A stretch of DNA of 64,000 bases from JAGOEX01 sp964630905 (GCA_964630905.1 CAZVWR010000003.1:48155-112154); one strand, 5' to 3'. Shown: positions 36,131-45,464, counted from the first letter of the stretch. The notes: generated from the letters alone by a model not told the origin. Translations and numbers: made by a program.

Positions 36131-37435
36131 CTAATCAACAGGGAGGTCTGTTTCATCTTCATCTTTCAGAATTCTGATCTCGACTTTGACAATGTGTCTT
36201 TCGTTGCTTTCAACGACTTTGAATTCGTATCCGTTGTATTTCAGAATGTATCCTTCAGGAGGCACGCTTCCGGCTTCATTGACGATAAACCCGCCCAGAC
36301 TGTTATATTCACCGTCATCCGGAATGGATATTTCAAGCTCTTCTTCAAGATCGCTGACCGAAATATGGGCATCGACAAGAATCACATTGTCTTTAAGCAT
36401 GATTATCTGGTCTTCATCGTGATCATCTTCATCCCTGATGTCACCGACAAGCTCCTCAATGATATCTTCAAGGGTTATTATCCCTGCAGTACCACCGAAT
36501 TCATCAACAACTATGGCTATATGAGTTCCGTCTTCCTGCATTTTCTTTAGTGTCTCATTTATCTTCTGCGTTTCAGGAACATAGAAAACACCTTTTCTTA
36601 TTATTGTGTTTATCGTTTCGGAAAGAATGGTTTTCTCTTTTGCTATAAGAGTTACCATATCTTTAACATACAGAATTCCTTGAATATTATCGACACTATC
36701 CTCAAAAACTGGAATTCTGCTGTGACCCCATTCTTCAACTTTTTCAAGGGCTTCCTTTATTGTAGTATCAGTTTCAAGAAAATTCGTGTCGGTTCTGGGG
36801 GTCATTATCTCTTTTACAAGAGTATGTTTAAATTCAAGAACACTTGTAAGAAGTTCGCCCTGTTCCTCCTGTTCAAAAACACCCTGATCATTCCCTTTTT
36901 CAATGAGGTATTCTATGTCGGTCTGAGTAAGTCCGCTCCCTGAGCTTTGTCCTCCCATCAGCTTAACAGCCGTAATTGCAAATTTAGAAAGAACATGTGC
37001 GAAAGGAAGCAGTATCCATTCAAAAAAACGAAAAATTATTAGTGCGGGAACAACCCACTTTTCAGGATTTACCTTTGCGAATGTCTTCGGCGTCACTTCT
37101 CCGAATATCAGAACAAATACCGTCATTACCGCAACAGCCGAAAAATCTGCTACAGGAGCCGGATAAGTACCTAAAAAATAATAAGTTACCTTTCCTGCAA
37201 GCAATGCCCCGAGAATATTCACGACATTGTTTCCGATAAGAAGCGACGAAAGGATTATTCCGGGGTTATGTGTCCATTTTTTTAGCGTCGGCGAGATAAA
37301 GCTCCATTTTTCCTGAAGCACTGCTGTCTTAATCTCCGATAATGCTGTAAGAGCGGTTTCCGTGCCGCTGAAATAGGCACTCATGATTATACAGACAACA
37401 ACCCCCACCAACTCGATCGTAGGGAACGATTCCAA
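36131..37435 (-). CDS. CNNM/CorC-HlyC family transporter-associated protein
   Basis: A 434-residue inner-membrane protein with an N-terminal DUF21/CNNM domain (four hydrophobic helices, with LIGNNVVNILGA and LIFGEVTPKTFAK). A CBS pair follows (EIMTPRTDTNF, VVDEFGGTAGIITLEDIIEELVG), and a CorC-HlyC C-terminal domain. Relatives are linked to magnesium, cobalt or sodium homeostasis. The start is TTG 37435 behind GAGGAGG at seven bases. Two of its neighbours (yggS, LRR lipoprotein) give no functional clue. Confidence 0.93.
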   Translation of the reverse strand: MESFPTIELVGVVVCIIMSAYFSGTETALTALSEIKTAVLQEKWSFISPTLKKWTHNPGIILSSLLIGNNVVNILGALLAGKVTYYFLGTYPAPVADFSAVAVMTVFVLIFGEVTPKTFAKVNPEKWVVPALIIFRFFEWILLPFAHVLSKFAITAVKLMGGQSSGSGLTQTDIEYLIEKGNDQGVFEQEEQGELLTSVLEFKHTLVKEIMTPRTDTNFLETDTTIKEALEKVEEWGHSRIPVFEDSVDNIQGILYVKDMVTLIAKEKTILSETINTIIRKGVFYVPETQKINETLKKMQEDGTHIAIVVDEFGGTAGIITLEDIIEELVGDIRDEDDHDEDQIIMLKDNVILVDAHISVSDLEEELEISIPDDGEYNSLGGFIVNEAGSVPPEGYILKYNGYEFKVVESNERHIVKVEIRILKDEDETDLPVD

Positions 37436-37605
37436 AATAATTCCTCCTCACAAGTTACTAAAAACACCTGCTATTTTTACATGTTATGACAAATATTACA
37501 ACTAATTATTGAATTTTAAAGCTTTTAAAAAGGATTTATCATTAATTTCAATTACTTAAAAAAAGCACCCGGTTGCTGAATATAAAAAGATTTTACGAAA
37601 GTTCT

Positions 37606-38478
37606 TTATTTTGTCTGGATTCTTTTACCAAGGATCTTGCAGCCGCGGGATTCAAGTTCCGCAACATTGTCAAAACTTATTATCGAATTCATTTCAACAT
37701 CAAGTATCTTCAGGTTCGGATGGTCCTTGATCGGAGCGAGGTCGCGAATCTGGTTGTCAGCAAGGTAAAGCTCTTCAAGGGAATGCATTTTTCCTAAAAC
37801 TATTATGACATCTATTCTGTTTATTTTAAGGCTCAGAACCTTAAGTTTTTTAAGCGGTTCAAGGTCAAATATTTCGATGACGGCGTTATCATTCAATGAA
37901 AGATATTCAAGTTCTGTAAGATCTTTAATTGATTTGATTTCACTTATTCTGTTGTTGTTAAGTGAAAGTTTCTTCAGTTTTTTAAGCTTTTCAAACTCGG
38001 CAAGTCCCTGAATACCGTTTCTGCTCATATCGAGTTCAACAAGATTCTCAAAGTTCTTCACAGGCCTCATGTCACCGATATAGTTCCTGTCAAGATTGAG
38101 ATATTGAAGATTAACAAGGCCGGAAAGAGGATACATGTCGCTTATTCCGTTCTCTGAAAGGTCAAGATATTCAAGCGATTTCAGCCCTGAAAGACCCGAA
38201 ATATCTTCGATCTTGTTCTTTTTTGCAGCTAACTTCTTCAAATTAACCAGTTTTTCCACACCCTTAATACTTTTAATTATTGTTTCTCCAAAAGGGTTGT
38301 CAGCAAGAGTTTTTTCAGTGTTTGAACAGTCAAGCTCGGTTATCTCCTCAAATTTCTTCTCTGTTTTCTTTATACACTCAATAAACACCTTGTCATCAAA
38401 ACTGCTGAAATCGGGACCGCTTGAACATGATGAAAAAACAAACTGGGCGATCGCACTTAAAATCAGGAACTTTTTCAT
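37606..38478 (-). CDS. Leucine-rich-repeat lipoprotein
   Basis: 290 residues with a signal ending FSSC (Cys18), a short cap, then about nine repeats of 22 residues of the SDS22/internalin type (for example LEYLDLSENGISDMYPLSGL). Each turn has the LxxLxLxxN core, so the protein forms a solenoid displayed from the envelope, probably for protein binding. The start ATG 38478 follows GAGGTA; the open frame back to 38550 would mask the signal. It lies 79 bases after the RsmB-like gene and may be the tail of that operon. Confidence 0.9.
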   Translation of the reverse strand: MKKFLILSAIAQFVFSSCSSGPDFSSFDDKVFIECIKKTEKKFEEITELDCSNTEKTLADNPFGETIIKSIKGVEKLVNLKKLAAKKNKIEDISGLSGLKSLEYLDLSENGISDMYPLSGLVNLQYLNLDRNYIGDMRPVKNFENLVELDMSRNGIQGLAEFEKLKKLKKLSLNNNRISEIKSIKDLTELEYLSLNDNAVIEIFDLEPLKKLKVLSLKINRIDVIIVLGKMHSLEELYLADNQIRDLAPIKDHPNLKILDVEMNSIISFDNVAELESRGCKILGKRIQTK

Positions 38479-38557
38479 TTTTACCTCATTTTTAAAAGTT
38501 TTTATCAAAAGAACCGGAAAGAAAATATTAGATTTCTCATATTTGTGCAAGAAAAGA

Positions 38558-39745
38558 TCATCTTATTTTTTTCAAAACCGCTCCGAACATAAGGTCTCTT
38601 TCAAAAAACGGAGCCGTCTTGAAATATCCTTTATCCGTTATCTGTTTCCCAGACAGGTTCTTTAATCCGTTCGCACTTAATCTCTCACAAGCCTGGATCA
38701 GGACAAAGCCATTGTTTTCATTTAGGAATTTTTCAACCACAGATTCATTCTCATCTTTTAAAAAACTGCATGTCACATATATCAGTTCGCCTCCGTTAGA
38801 AACATTTTCTGAAAATTTTGCAATGAGTTCATATTGAAGTGCGGCATTTTTTTCTACAGAATTTTCTGTTATTTCATATCTGTCGGCAGGATTTCTTCTC
38901 AAAACTCCGCTTCCACTGCACGGTGCATCGACAAAGACCGTATCAAAAAGATCATCTTTTATTCTTTCATAACCTGCTGTAGCGATACTGACTCCTGCTC
39001 TCAGAGCTCTTTCCTGTATCTCTTTGAAAAGATGCGACCTTACATCACTTGCGGTTATCTCCATTTGCGGAAAAAAAGATTTTATCGCCAGAGATTTCCC
39101 TCCTCCTCCGGCACAGCAGTCGAGCACTCTCTTTGAATTTCTGTTCACAAGCATTGATACTATCTGACTTGATTCATCCTGAAATTCAAAAAACCCTTCT
39201 TTGAAAAGGTCTGAATTTCTTAAATTTGATGAACCGTTCAAGATCAGGATCCCGGCAGATGAAAGAGGTGTCAACTCAACTTCAAAACCGCTTTCACTTA
39301 ATTTTTCTGAAAGCCTGTCTCTTTCAATTTTACGGAGATTTGTTCTTACCGCTATCTTCGATTTTGTATTGAACCATTCAAAGGCATTTTCATAATATTC
39401 ATCAATTCTTTTTTTGAGAAAAGGGGAAAAACTTTTGTTATAAAGATCTTCGAAAGCATCAGTTTTCTTAAGTTCCTCTGTCCTTTTAAGCAGCTCCTCA
39501 TCCGGCTCATTTTCAAACATCATTGCAATATTTTTTGGAAGTGTATTCAGTGAAGATATTTCATCAAAAAAGAGCTTGTGCCTTAGATAATAATAAAACC
39601 GGTCACTTACCCACAACCTGTCTCTTTTGCCGATCTTTTTTGACCTCAGAAACTGGCTTAAAAATATGTCAGCTTTCAAGTTTGATCCTGAAAAACCCGT
39701 TACTGCATCAAGCAGATTTGCTTCAAGAAAACGGTTAAATCTCAT
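38558..39745 (-). CDS. RsmB/NOP-family RNA m5C methyltransferase
   Basis: A 395-residue SAM-dependent enzyme that likely makes 5-methylcytosine in 16S rRNA. It has an N-terminal NusB-like helical region (1-100), SAM motif CCAGGGGKSL, VDAPCSGSGVLRRNP (motif IV cysteine that releases product) and YVTCSFLKDENE (catalytic Cys). RsmB itself is usually about 430 residues; this is slightly short, so a different RNA target is possible. It overlaps aroE by four bases. Confidence 0.9.
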   Translation of the reverse strand: MRFNRFLEANLLDAVTGFSGSNLKADIFLSQFLRSKKIGKRDRLWVSDRFYYYLRHKLFFDEISSLNTLPKNIAMMFENEPDEELLKRTEELKKTDAFEDLYNKSFSPFLKKRIDEYYENAFEWFNTKSKIAVRTNLRKIERDRLSEKLSESGFEVELTPLSSAGILILNGSSNLRNSDLFKEGFFEFQDESSQIVSMLVNRNSKRVLDCCAGGGGKSLAIKSFFPQMEITASDVRSHLFKEIQERALRAGVSIATAGYERIKDDLFDTVFVDAPCSGSGVLRRNPADRYEITENSVEKNAALQYELIAKFSENVSNGGELIYVTCSFLKDENESVVEKFLNENNGFVLIQACERLSANGLKNLSGKQITDKGYFKTAPFFERDLMFGAVLKKIR

Positions 39746-40518
39746 TTCATTCCTGCAAGTTTAAGTACAAGTGCGTTGTTCAGGGCCGCCTGACGGTGAA
39801 TAAAGACAATTTTCAGAAAACCGGCTTCCCTGATGTTCATATCAGGAAACCATTTTTCTGCCGAAAGAAAACCCTGAAAAGCAAGCATTCCTGCGGCATC
39901 TTCTGTTATCTTTTCAAAGGAATAGCTTATATTCATTGCATTTTCTTCATTTATCTCAAAAGGAAGAGTGTTTATTGAAAAAATCCCTTTTTTTTGCTCA
40001 TTCAGGTCTTTAAAAACTCCGAATTTCTTTTCCCACCCCTTTTCCTCTCTTCCGTAAACAGTGATATTTACACCTTCTTCAGCAAGTGCCTGACATATAG
40101 ACATCGCACTTCCGCCGTTACCGGCAACATTAATTTCTTTAGACAAAACTCCCTTATATTTCAACCACTCGACAAGTCCGGCACCATCTGTGCTGTCCCC
40201 ACAAAGTTTTCCGTTCTTTTTATATATTGTGTTCACGCTCCCGGCTTTAGATGCCATGTCGCTTAATTCCTCACAGATCTCAACCGCTTTTTGCTTATGC
40301 GGGGCTGTAATATTTGCTCCAATACAGTTTTTGGACATGATAATCTGCTTGAATTCTTCGATATTCCCTCTGAAAACTTTATAGATAATCCTGTGTCCGC
40401 AAAGACTCAGAGCGTGTTCCTGAAAAAACGGCGAAAGAGTATAATCAAGGGGATCTCCCCAGATATAAATGAGAGGAGCTTTATCAGAGATTCCAATAAT
40501 AGGAAAAGGTCTGTTCAC
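39742..40518 (-). CDS. aroE: Shikimate dehydrogenase
   Basis: Reduces 3-dehydroshikimate to shikimate with NADPH in the aromatic pathway. The 258 residues contain TLSPFFQEHAL, the catalytic Lys in NITAPHK, the Asp of STDGAG, a dinucleotide loop AGNGGSAMS and the C-terminal substrate Gln in GMLAFQG. The only start that fits is GTG 40518, which makes the gene overlap the AgmX-like gene by 35 bases. That is long for this window. It overlaps the downstream methyltransferase gene by four. Confidence 0.93.
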   Translation of the reverse strand: MNRPFPIIGISDKAPLIYIWGDPLDYTLSPFFQEHALSLCGHRIIYKVFRGNIEEFKQIIMSKNCIGANITAPHKQKAVEICEELSDMASKAGSVNTIYKKNGKLCGDSTDGAGLVEWLKYKGVLSKEINVAGNGGSAMSICQALAEEGVNITVYGREEKGWEKKFGVFKDLNEQKKGIFSINTLPFEINEENAMNISYSFEKITEDAAGMLAFQGFLSAEKWFPDMNIREAGFLKIVFIHRQAALNNALVLKLAGMK

Positions 40519-41287
40519 GACTTTTGAACATCTTGAAAGGTTTTGATTTCATTGCAGATATTATGCAGTCTCCAAAAAGTGTGGCCTGATATTTCTCATC
40601 GGTGAAGATCACATCTCTGATAACTCCGTCCCCGCTGACCCTTATTTTCATGTTTATCATCCCTCTTAATGAGTTGTCTCCAGCCCTTGATCGCTTTACA
40701 AAACATTCCTTAAGATTTGGAAGATATGAATCCATGTGTTCTTTTATTTCTTCAAAGCTTAATGATTTCGAGATATTATCCTTGTCTGATTTCCATTTTT
40801 CAGCTAACTCTTTTTCAGAAGGGACTTCAGACACAAATTTTGTATCTGATTCAACTACCGCCCTTTTTTCCACTCTTTCAACTATCACAGCTTTTTTTTC
40901 AAGAGTGGCCTGTGCCGCTTTTTTTGTCATTTCCTCAAACTCTTTCTGCTGTTCTCTGTACATGTAATATCCGACTCCTGCGGCAGAAAGAAGTGCAAAA
41001 ATAACTATGAGGAAAGGAACTCTCGAGCTGGATCTTTTTATTTTTATCTCCCCTTCATCCTTTACTTCACCGAACTCTTTTTTGTCTCTTTCATCAGCTT
41101 TCTTTTCAAACAGTTCAGAATGTTTTACCGCAAAAACCTCCCATTCCATCAGATCTTTCTGTCCACCTGTTGAAAAATAATAGTTTTTTACGGACTCTTT
41201 ATTGTTTATGCAGAAATCAACAATGGTCCTTTCATTGAAAGTAGCTATCGGCTGTTTTGATTTTTTGTGGTAGACTCTAAAATACAT
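40484..41287 (-). CDS. Membrane protein with AgmX/PglI-like (TonB-like) C-terminal domain
   Basis: 267 residues. A cytoplasmic N-terminal part of about 85 residues begins YFRVYHKKSKQPIATF. One membrane helix (about 88-107, PFLIVIFALLSAAGVGYYMY) follows, then a coiled-coil linker and a C-terminal TonB-like domain. That domain has YLPNLKECFVKR, GMINMKIRVSGDGVI and CIISAMKSKPFKMFK, the AgmX/PglI form found in myxobacterial motility and envelope proteins. Starts eight bases after the FHA gene. It may be controlled by, or interact with, that FHA protein. Confidence 0.82.
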   Translation of the reverse strand: MYFRVYHKKSKQPIATFNERTIVDFCINNKESVKNYYFSTGGQKDLMEWEVFAVKHSELFEKKADERDKKEFGEVKDEGEIKIKRSSSRVPFLIVIFALLSAAGVGYYMYREQQKEFEEMTKKAAQATLEKKAVIVERVEKRAVVESDTKFVSEVPSEKELAEKWKSDKDNISKSLSFEEIKEHMDSYLPNLKECFVKRSRAGDNSLRGMINMKIRVSGDGVIRDVIFTDEKYQATLFGDCIISAMKSKPFKMFKSREQTFSYYWNL

Positions 41288-41294
41288 TGCTCAC

Positions 41295-42506
41295 CTAAAT
41301 TTGAAGAATATCGTCAGGAACCAGATTTTCAATATGATCTTCCTCGTTGTTGTCACCGAAAAGGATCCCGAGATCTATAAATTTCAGAATCTCGGAAAGA
41401 AGCATGAAATCATCGTTGTCAGGGAACATGTTAAGATAAGGAAGAACTTCTCTGGTATTAACCATGAACTGAAGGGTTTCCAGCTCCGCCCTTGAAAGGT
41501 CGGAAAGTTTGCCTGTGAGCGGTATCATGAATCTGAGCTGATCGGCATTGGTTATCTTTCTATATCTTGCAAGCAGTCCTCTCTGTGAAGATATCTCCAT
41601 AAAAACATCTTCAAGAAATCTGTTTGTCTCTTCTCTTTTCGGAGCTTCATCGACCTTGAACTCATATTCACCGTCTCTGGCAAGAACAAACCTTGAAAGG
41701 GCTTTTTCCTGTGAAAAGTTTCTCGCACTTATACAATCCGCTGCGACAATACCGGACCTTCCTATTGCGATCTCCACCTTTTCGTTGAAAGGAGAAGAGA
41801 TGTTGATTATGAGATAACCTGAAGATGAAGACTGGGAAAGAAGTTTCAAAAGATCTACAGGGTCAATGGCGGAAAGACTCCCTTTTGATGACGCCACCGC
41901 TGAATCAGGAACAGTTTTTGAAGTTGTTGCGGGACCTCCTTTTTTCAGAGCCACTTTTGCAACGCTGATCTTGTTGTTTTCAACTTTTTCTGCCTTTTCC
42001 GCTATTGCATCAAGGGTCAGAGGTTCATCTTCATCATATTCCAAAGGCGGTGGACTTACTTTGCCTGTGTTCTGAGTAGTGGAAACCCCATTCTGTCCTT
42101 TCTGTCCTGAAGGGGTATCTTCCTTGAGCGATCTTTCAACTTTTTCATTGTTATCCGCCGCACCTTCTCCGACAGCTATGACTGAATCCCCGATGCTGAT
42201 CTTAAAACCGTTCTGGATCTCGACCGGGGAAGAGGGAAGGATCTTTTCTTCGTTGACAAATGTACCGTTAGTGCTGTTGTGATCTTCAATGAATATCCGG
42301 CCGGCCCTTGAAATTATTGTTGCGTGATTTCTACTCACTTTTGAATCTACAATTGCAACATCAGAAGAAATATCCCTGCCGATTGAAAGCTTCTGCCCGT
42401 CACGGATGAAAAATTCACCACCTGAATATTTTCCGCTTATGAACTTGAATTTCATTTTATCAGGTGTAGCGGTTGATTCCTTGACTAGTGAACTGTATTT
42501 TCCCAT
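41295..42506 (-). CDS. FHA domain protein with DUF4388 (PATAN-like) domain
   Basis: 403 residues. An N-terminal forkhead-associated domain (about 40-105) has the phosphothreonine pocket GRD, SRNHA and NGTF, so it should bind phosphorylated proteins, likely products of Ser/Thr kinases such as the one at 26832. After an acidic/Ser linker, residues about 210-310 are of DUF4388/PATAN type (DPVDLLKLLSQSSSSGYLII). A helical C-terminal end follows (LKFIDLGILFGDNN). Start ATG 42506 follows GAGGATAAATT. It leads the operon to the AgmX-like gene, aroE, RsmB-like and perhaps the LRR gene. Confidence 0.9.
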   Translation of the reverse strand: MGKYSSLVKESTATPDKMKFKFISGKYSGGEFFIRDGQKLSIGRDISSDVAIVDSKVSRNHATIISRAGRIFIEDHNSTNGTFVNEEKILPSSPVEIQNGFKISIGDSVIAVGEGAADNNEKVERSLKEDTPSGQKGQNGVSTTQNTGKVSPPPLEYDEDEPLTLDAIAEKAEKVENNKISVAKVALKKGGPATTSKTVPDSAVASSKGSLSAIDPVDLLKLLSQSSSSGYLIINISSPFNEKVEIAIGRSGIVAADCISARNFSQEKALSRFVLARDGEYEFKVDEAPKREETNRFLEDVFMEISSQRGLLARYRKITNADQLRFMIPLTGKLSDLSRAELETLQFMVNTREVLPYLNMFPDNDDFMLLSEILKFIDLGILFGDNNEEDHIENLVPDDILQI

Positions 42507-42555
42507 AATTTATCCTCACGAACACCGGATTTCTTTTGCAATGCTATAAAAATAT

Positions 42556-42589
42556 AAGTTTTTTTCAAGAAAAAACTCGAAAAAAACTT
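42556..42589. repeat. Perfect 11-base inverted repeat between two genes
   Basis: Arms AAGTTTTTTTC (42556-42566) and GAAAAAAACTT (42579-42589) with a 12-base loop. It lies downstream of the 42635 gene and upstream of the FHA gene. It may end the first transcript or regulate the second; no clear T-run follows. Confidence 0.5.
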
Positions 42590-42634
42590 ACAAAGCCCCT
42601 GAAAATCAAGATATTGCAAAAAACCGTTTCTCAT

Positions 42635-43066
42635 TTACTCCTTCTTATCATGATCTTTTGTAACATACGGCTCTATCGCTTTTTTTGCCGAACTTATGAA
42701 AAGAAGATTTTGTGTCGCTTCTTCCTTTGAAACACCGGCATGCTCCATATTTTCCAGTATAAAGTTGACTCTGTCATTAAAATCAGACAGTTCCTTTTCT
42801 GAAGGAGCTGTCCCTTTTTCGATCCTGTTGACAAGAACAATCATTGAATCAATGTATTTGTCTATCAGTTCTCTTTTTAATGACATTTCCTTGTGTTTAA
42901 GACATTCTTCGTGCTCAGAAAGAACGAAGATCTTTTCTTTTTTAAGCTGAATTATCTCATCATTCAGTTTTATATTGGTCTCTCTTTCCTGCCTGAATAA
43001 ATAAAGGACAGCAAGAAAAAGGACAACTGCGGCAATCAAACTCATCATTAAAATTTTTGTCTTCAT
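42635..43066 (-). CDS. Small membrane-anchored coiled-coil protein, unknown
   Basis: Not recognised. 143 residues with one N-terminal membrane helix (about 5-25), a coiled coil (RETNIKLNDEIIQLKKEK) and a helical end with KKAIEPYV and a charged tail. It resembles the 10958 protein in build but shares no clear motif. It has its own promoter at 43096-43123. Confidence 0.65.
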   Translation of the reverse strand: MKTKILMMSLIAAVVLFLAVLYLFRQERETNIKLNDEIIQLKKEKIFVLSEHEECLKHKEMSLKRELIDKYIDSMIVLVNRIEKGTAPSEKELSDFNDRVNFILENMEHAGVSKEEATQNLLFISSAKKAIEPYVTKDHDKKE

Positions 43067-43095
43067 CTATCTTCTCCGTACTGAAGTTCTGCAAT

Positions 43096-43123
43096 ATATT
43101 ACGACCTTTGCTTTTTTTTTCAA
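43096..43123 (-). promoter_or_regulatory. Sigma70-like promoter of the 42635 gene
   Basis: On the minus strand TTGAAA (43123-43118), 16 bases, TAATAT (43101-43096), about 30 bases before ATG 43066. Confidence 0.65.
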
Positions 43124-43229
43124 ATTAAATGCCTTAAAACAATTCCTTGCGATTTAAAGCTGTTTTAATAACATGGTTTTTCAGAAAAGGGGCTTTTTTT
43201 TGTTTTTTTAAATTTTTATGGAGAAATTA

Positions 43230-43805
43230 ATGAGCGTTAAGAACGGAGACAAAATTGCTGTTCATTATACTGGATGGCTTGAAGACGGAACAAGATTTGA
43301 CTCTTCCATCGATTCAGGAGAGACATTCAAATTTCAGGTAGGAGAAGGAATGGTGATCAAGGGTTTTGATGATGCCGTCATCGGAATGGAGATCGGAGAC
43401 AAGAAAAAAATAACCATCTCTCCCGACAATGCATACGGAGAAAGAAACGAAAAATATGTAATAACAGTTGAAAAAAAGAGCTTCCCTGACGGTGCGGCAA
43501 TTGAAACAGGTTCAATCTTTGAAATGCATTCCGATCACGGAGATGTAATCCCTGTCAGAGTTGTTGAAATAAAAGATGAAAATGTAATTCTCGATGCAAA
43601 TCATCCTCTTGCAGGCGAAACTCTTACTTTTGAGATAGAGCTCATCCAAACAGGTGTTGATATTCCCGATTATGAACATCATCATCACGGATGCTGCTGC
43701 GGAAATGATGACTGCGGTGATGACTGCGGTGATGACTGTGACGATGACTGTGACGAAGAAGACGAAAACTGCGGCTGCGGATGCGGCTGTGACTCAAAAA
43801 AATAG
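43230..43805 (+). CDS. slyD: FKBP-type peptidyl-prolyl isomerase, SlyD-like, with metal-binding tail
   Basis: 191 residues. The FKBP domain (YTGWLEDGTRFDSS, PDNAYGERNEKY, DANHPLAGETLTF) carries the insert-in-flap chaperone segment of SlyD. The last 45 residues are rich in His, Cys and Asp (HHHHGCCC, then repeated DDCGDDC and GCGCGC), a metal-binding tail that in E. coli SlyD holds nickel for hydrogenase. No hydrogenase genes are in the window. The start is ATG 43230 with GGAG six bases upstream; the ATG at 43218 lies over that site. Confidence 0.93.
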   Translation: MSVKNGDKIAVHYTGWLEDGTRFDSSIDSGETFKFQVGEGMVIKGFDDAVIGMEIGDKKKITISPDNAYGERNEKYVITVEKKSFPDGAAIETGSIFEMHSDHGDVIPVRVVEIKDENVILDANHPLAGETLTFEIELIQTGVDIPDYEHHHHGCCCGNDDCGDDCGDDCDDDCDEEDENCGCGCGCDSKK

Positions 43806-43843
43806 CTCTGACAATTAATCCTTAAATATCAATCTGAACAAAT

Positions 43844-43867
43844 AAAAAAGGCGGCCCGAAGACCGCC
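43844..43867 (-). terminator. Rho-independent terminator with UUCG loop
   Basis: On the minus strand a seven-base-pair GC-rich stem closed by C(TTCG)G, followed by TTTTTT (43849-43844). It ends the 43893 gene and lies 26 bases after its stop. Confidence 0.92.
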
Positions 43868-43892
43868 CTGTAATTATCCATCTCAGATATCA

Positions 43893-45464
43893 CTAACTTC
43901 CGCAGCCGCCTTTCGGAGCCGGTTTGTCCTGCTGTTTTACAGGCTTGGAACATCCTTTGAGATCAGGGTTGTGTGTGCAGAGATTACGCTGAATATCAGC
44001 CGCTGAAACTCCGCTTGCCCTGTGCTTATTATTGATTATCCATGTCGGGCTTCCGCCGATTCCCATGGAGTTTGCGATCTTAATGTTTTCGCTGTGAAGC
44101 TTAACACCTTCGCCGCCGGTGAAACATTTTTCCATAACATCAGCTTTTACAGCACCTTTTGCACATTCTTTCCATTCATTGCTGCGGATATTCTTGTTTC
44201 TGCACAGAATGTAGTCCATGTAGTTTTTCGGATAATGCTTTATTGCGCAAAGCTCTCTGATATTCTCGTCAACTTCGGGCTGACCGTGAAGTGCCTGGAA
44301 CTTGCCCGGCTCAGTTTCTGTCGCGATGAAATTGATGTTGAAATCTATCTTGTCCTCTTTGAAAATCTGAAGAACTTCTTCCATTGCATCAAGTGCCATT
44401 ACTCCGTAAGGACACTGGCTCATTACAAATACATCAAGTTTTTTCTTGATCTCTGCTCTGCATACAAGTTCAGCTTTGCAATCATCGTCATCACAGTCGA
44501 TCTTGCCGTTTCCCGTGTCATCAATTTTGTTGTCACAGATCTCTCTTGTCGGGTCGAATTTTGCACCGACTCTCAAAATGAGCTTGTCATCAACTTCCTG
44601 TACCCATTTCTGTATTTTTGCATATCCTTCATCTTTCTTAGCTTCTGCACTGAAAACAATTATGGGAAGAAGGTTGTGTCCTTTTGCCGCATATTTCTGG
44701 TATTCAGCTTTTCCTTTTTCATCTGCATAATCAAGTATTTCCGCTTCAAGACCGGGGAAAACACCTTTGAGGTTCTGAGCAAGTCTTTCTGCCTGACACT
44801 GCGGACATCTTTTGTCTGATATCATCGTCACTTTAATTTTTGTCGGTTCAGGAATTTCTGAACATGCTTTCGGCTTTTCAGTTGTGAATTTTTCACAGAT
44901 AGACCTTAAGAAATCATTTCCTGTTCTTCCGCCCTGATAAGGCTGATCATTAAGATAGATCGTGGGGGAACCACTTGCACCCTTTGCCTGTGAAGCCTTA
45001 TAGCTCTCAACAACAAGAGTCGTTCCTTCTTCGCCATCAGCACATGCCTTAACTTTGTCACCGTTCAGTTTTGTTTCGGTCAGACACGCATCAAGGTTTC
45101 CGGGAACATTTCTGAATTCCTTATCCTTTGACATGCAGAAAAGAAGGTCCATATATTTTTCAGGCATGTATTTCTTTGCACACAGGAATATTTTATCGCC
45201 TTTGAGTTCCTGCTCACCGTGCATCGGCATCCACTGACCGTCTTTTTCATTACCGATAAAGTTAAGTTCAAAATCAACAGCTTTACCAAGTTTGTCAAGA
45301 GCCGGCTTGACCCCTGCAACAACCTGTGCACCATAAGGACACTTACTCATAACATGAAACGAAAGTTTAACTTTTTCCTTAGGTTCCGGTTCACCTGCTT
45401 TCGGGCAGGCAGTAAACATAAAAACTGCGGCAATCACAATTGCCAAAAAGATCATCTTCTTCAA
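43893..45464 (-). CDS. Lipoprotein with three thioredoxin/DsbA-like modules
   Basis: 523 residues. Signal ends FTAC (Cys20). Module 1 has KCPYG (Cys42), module 2 has the active CPQC pair (Cys220/223) and module 3 has QCPYG (Cys351). Modules 1 and 3 are alike: both hold GEQE/GQPE, MPEKYMD/YPKNYMD and G-GSPT, the cis-Pro region of DsbA/GILT-like folds. A calcium-type or disulfide-rich stretch, CDNKIDDTGNGKIDCDD, joins modules 2 and 3. Tail ends GGCGS. It is probably a thiol redox or folding protein at the envelope. The start is TTG 45464, five bases after GGAGG; ATG 45455 is an alternative. Confidence 0.85.
   Translation of the reverse strand: MKKMIFLAIVIAAVFMFTACPKAGEPEPKEKVKLSFHVMSKCPYGAQVVAGVKPALDKLGKAVDFELNFIGNEKDGQWMPMHGEQELKGDKIFLCAKKYMPEKYMDLLFCMSKDKEFRNVPGNLDACLTETKLNGDKVKACADGEEGTTLVVESYKASQAKGASGSPTIYLNDQPYQGGRTGNDFLRSICEKFTTEKPKACSEIPEPTKIKVTMISDKRCPQCQAERLAQNLKGVFPGLEAEILDYADEKGKAEYQKYAAKGHNLLPIIVFSAEAKKDEGYAKIQKWVQEVDDKLILRVGAKFDPTREICDNKIDDTGNGKIDCDDDDCKAELVCRAEIKKKLDVFVMSQCPYGVMALDAMEEVLQIFKEDKIDFNINFIATETEPGKFQALHGQPEVDENIRELCAIKHYPKNYMDYILCRNKNIRSNEWKECAKGAVKADVMEKCFTGGEGVKLHSENIKIANSMGIGGSPTWIINNKHRASGVSAADIQRNLCTHNPDLKGCSKPVKQQDKPAPKGGCGS

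Noticed and set aside
44022..44819. A 265-codon plus-strand frame opposite the thioredoxin-like lipoprotein
   Set aside because: Phe/Cys/Ile-rich shadow of a gene whose three modules are well supported.
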